From CAYVJW01 sp964451885 (GTDB taxonomy: Bacteria > Patescibacteriota > Gracilibacteria > UBA4473): a DNA stretch of 5,014 nt. The position numbers and the translations under genes are program-made. The notes beneath the pieces are model-generated. The model saw only the letters and a program-made list of their open reading frames with translations. It made no database searches and was not told the DNA's origin. The stretch spans positions 1 through 5,014 of the forward strand of contig CAYVJW010000122.1 in the NCBI GenBank assembly GCA_964451885.1, read 5' to 3'. Within the stretch, counting starts at the first letter, position 1, and every line of letters starts with the position of its first letter. Below, in pieces: positions 4,413 through 5,014 of this stretch.

Positions 4413-5014
4413 TCATTCATTTCCCCTTCCCCCTTGCTTTTTCTTCCTTCTGTGATGATGTTGAGGCGCTTTTTTATTTTCTGTTTCTTTTTTTTCTTCA
4501 GCAAACGTATCTGTTAATTTTTCAATATCGTTGAGCAGAGAGTCAAATTCTTTTTTCTTCTGTTGCAAAATTTCTTTTTCTTTCTTTATTCCTTCTTTAA
4601 AAGACTCTATTTGTTTTTTGTATTCTTCAATTTTTTTCCGGTGAATTTTAACGAACATTTGAATATCAGATCTTAATTTTGTAAGGGCTGCGAGCGGGTC
4701 TGAAGTAGCAGTAGTTGTAGCAGCAGTTGTTGTGTCATCACTGCAACCGGTGCCTTGAGGTGCTTCAGAAGCAATTTCCTCTACGCTTTCTTCTGCCGGA
4801 GCAGGAGCACCAAGATTAAGAGCTGTGTCTTCCTCTGCCGGAGCAGGAGCACCAAGATCAGGAGTCGCGCTTTCCTCTGCCGGAGCAGGAGCACCAAGAT
4901 TAAGAGCTGTGTCTTCCTCTGCCGGAGCAGGAGCACCAAGATCAGGAGTCGCGCTTTCCTCTGCCGGAGCAGGAGCACCAAGATTAAGAGCTGTGTCTTC
5001 CTCTGCCGGAGCAG
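4413..5014 (-). CDS. repeat/coiled-coil protein of unknown function, N terminus beyond the right edge
   Basis: One minus-strand frame is open from the TGA at 4413-4415 to the window edge, 199 residues without a stop; the start lies outside. An internal ATG at 4658 could suggest a short 81-residue protein, but the frame continues upstream without interruption. No family is recognised. In order from the edge: about 73 residues of alternating 14-residue units, LGAPAPAEEDTALN and LGAPAPAEESATPD; an acidic stretch ESVEEIASEAP; a Thr/Ala linker with one Cys (GCSDDTTTAATTTATSD); a charged helical region of about residues 104-180 (KIEEYKKQIESFKEGIKKEK and onward) with heptad-like spacing, probably a coiled coil; and a basic tail QHHHRRKKKQGGRGNE. 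No membrane segment is visible in this part. The Pro/Ala/Glu part is likely disordered, as a spacer or stalk. The basic tail could bind nucleic acid or another polyanion, which is inference from composition. It shares a terminator with HU. GC content is clearly higher in the repeats than in the coiled-coil part. Confidence 0.8.
   Translation of the reverse strand, partial: APAEEDTALNLGAPAPAEESATPDLGAPAPAEEDTALNLGAPAPAEESATPDLGAPAPAEEDTALNLGAPAPAEESVEEIASEAPQGTGCSDDTTTAATTTATSDPLAALTKLRSDIQMFVKIHRKKIEEYKKQIESFKEGIKKEKEILQQKKKEFDSLLNDIEKLTDTFAEEKKETENKKAPQHHHRRKKKQGGRGNE
4795..5014 (-). repeat. 84-bp higher-order tandem repeat (two alternating 42-bp units) inside the right-edge gene
   Basis: Five complete 42-bp units plus 10 bp of a sixth alternate as A (4795-4836), B (4837-4878), A (4879-4920), B (4921-4962), A (4963-5004), then a partial unit running off the edge. 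The three A units are identical to each other and the two B units are identical to each other. A and B share the first 22 bases and the final CCTCT but differ in between. In the coding frame they give LGAPAPAEEDTALN-type and LGAPAPAEESATPD-type segments. Perfect identity of the 84-bp AB pair, including synonymous positions, indicates recent duplication. The unit length is a multiple of 3, so copy-number change keeps the frame. Confidence 0.95.

Noticed and set aside
4413..4658. Separate 81-residue coiled-coil gene starting at the ATG at 4658
   Set aside because: The frame continues upstream without a stop through the linker and repeats to the window edge, so the ATG is more likely an internal Met.
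4781..4981. Minus-strand frame reading repeated VLLLRQRKA/TQLLIL, looking like a Leu-rich repeat peptide
   Set aside because: It is an alternative frame of the 42-bp repeats and ends where the repeats end. The frame that continues through non-repeat sequence to 4413 is the coding one.
4759..5014. Plus-strand open frame through the repeats (SAGAGAPRLRAVS type)
   Set aside because: It is closed by a TGA just left of the repeats, has no start there, and exists only because a 42-bp repeat free of stops stays open in several frames.
4795..5014. CRISPR array
   Set aside because: The regular repeats have no unique spacers; the whole period is conserved and in frame within a coding region.

Overview
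The window is AT-rich bacterial chromosome holding core-metabolism and replication genes next to several orphan proteins. TGA is used as a normal stop (folK and the right-edge gene end in TGA), promoters look like ordinary sigma-70 (TTGCAA-N17-TATAAT, TTGCCA-N17-TAAGAT), and none of the six visible start codons has a recognisable Shine-Dalgarno sequence. The combination of low GC, no Shine-Dalgarno motifs, short intergenic octamer arrays, orphan secreted or coiled-coil proteins and a HU with an altered arm tip is compatible with a Patescibacteria/CPR-type lineage that uses the standard code (for example Peregrinibacteria-like). This is inference and of low certainty, because no rRNA or marker long enough for placement can be compared here.

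Layout from left to right. A strong extended -10 promoter (83-111) drives a 58-residue single-pass membrane protein (136-312, +). Convergent to it is dnaB, the replicative helicase (351-1721, -). Upstream of dnaB lies a 252-bp gene-free stretch (1722-1973) rich in dyads: a hairpin followed by a T run on the minus strand, a 9-bp perfect inverted repeat, and two short arrays of a degenerate octamer (TTRAATRG type). Next come a secreted, very Arg-rich orphan protein (1974-2624, -), then folE (2702-3247, -) and folK (3244-3735, -), whose coding regions overlap by ATGA. A 308-bp gap (3736-4043) carries a weak folK promoter, a third octamer array and a good promoter for a HU-family nucleoid protein (4044-4328, +). 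A strong bidirectional terminator (4363-4390) separates HU from a convergent gene that enters from the right edge (4413-5014, -). That gene encodes perfect alternating 14-residue Pro/Ala/acidic repeats, a Thr-rich linker, a Lys/Glu coiled coil and a basic His/Arg/Lys tail.

Functionally, FolE and FolK catalyse two steps of dihydropterin/folate synthesis and are probably co-transcribed, possibly together with the secreted protein 77 bp downstream. DnaB and HU act on DNA but sit in separate, oppositely oriented transcription units. The least ordinary items are the right-edge repeat protein with its 84-bp higher-order tandem repeat, the octamer arrays, and the Arg-rich secreted orphan. I see no CRISPR array, transposase, tRNA or rRNA, and no convincing multi-gene novel system within the window.
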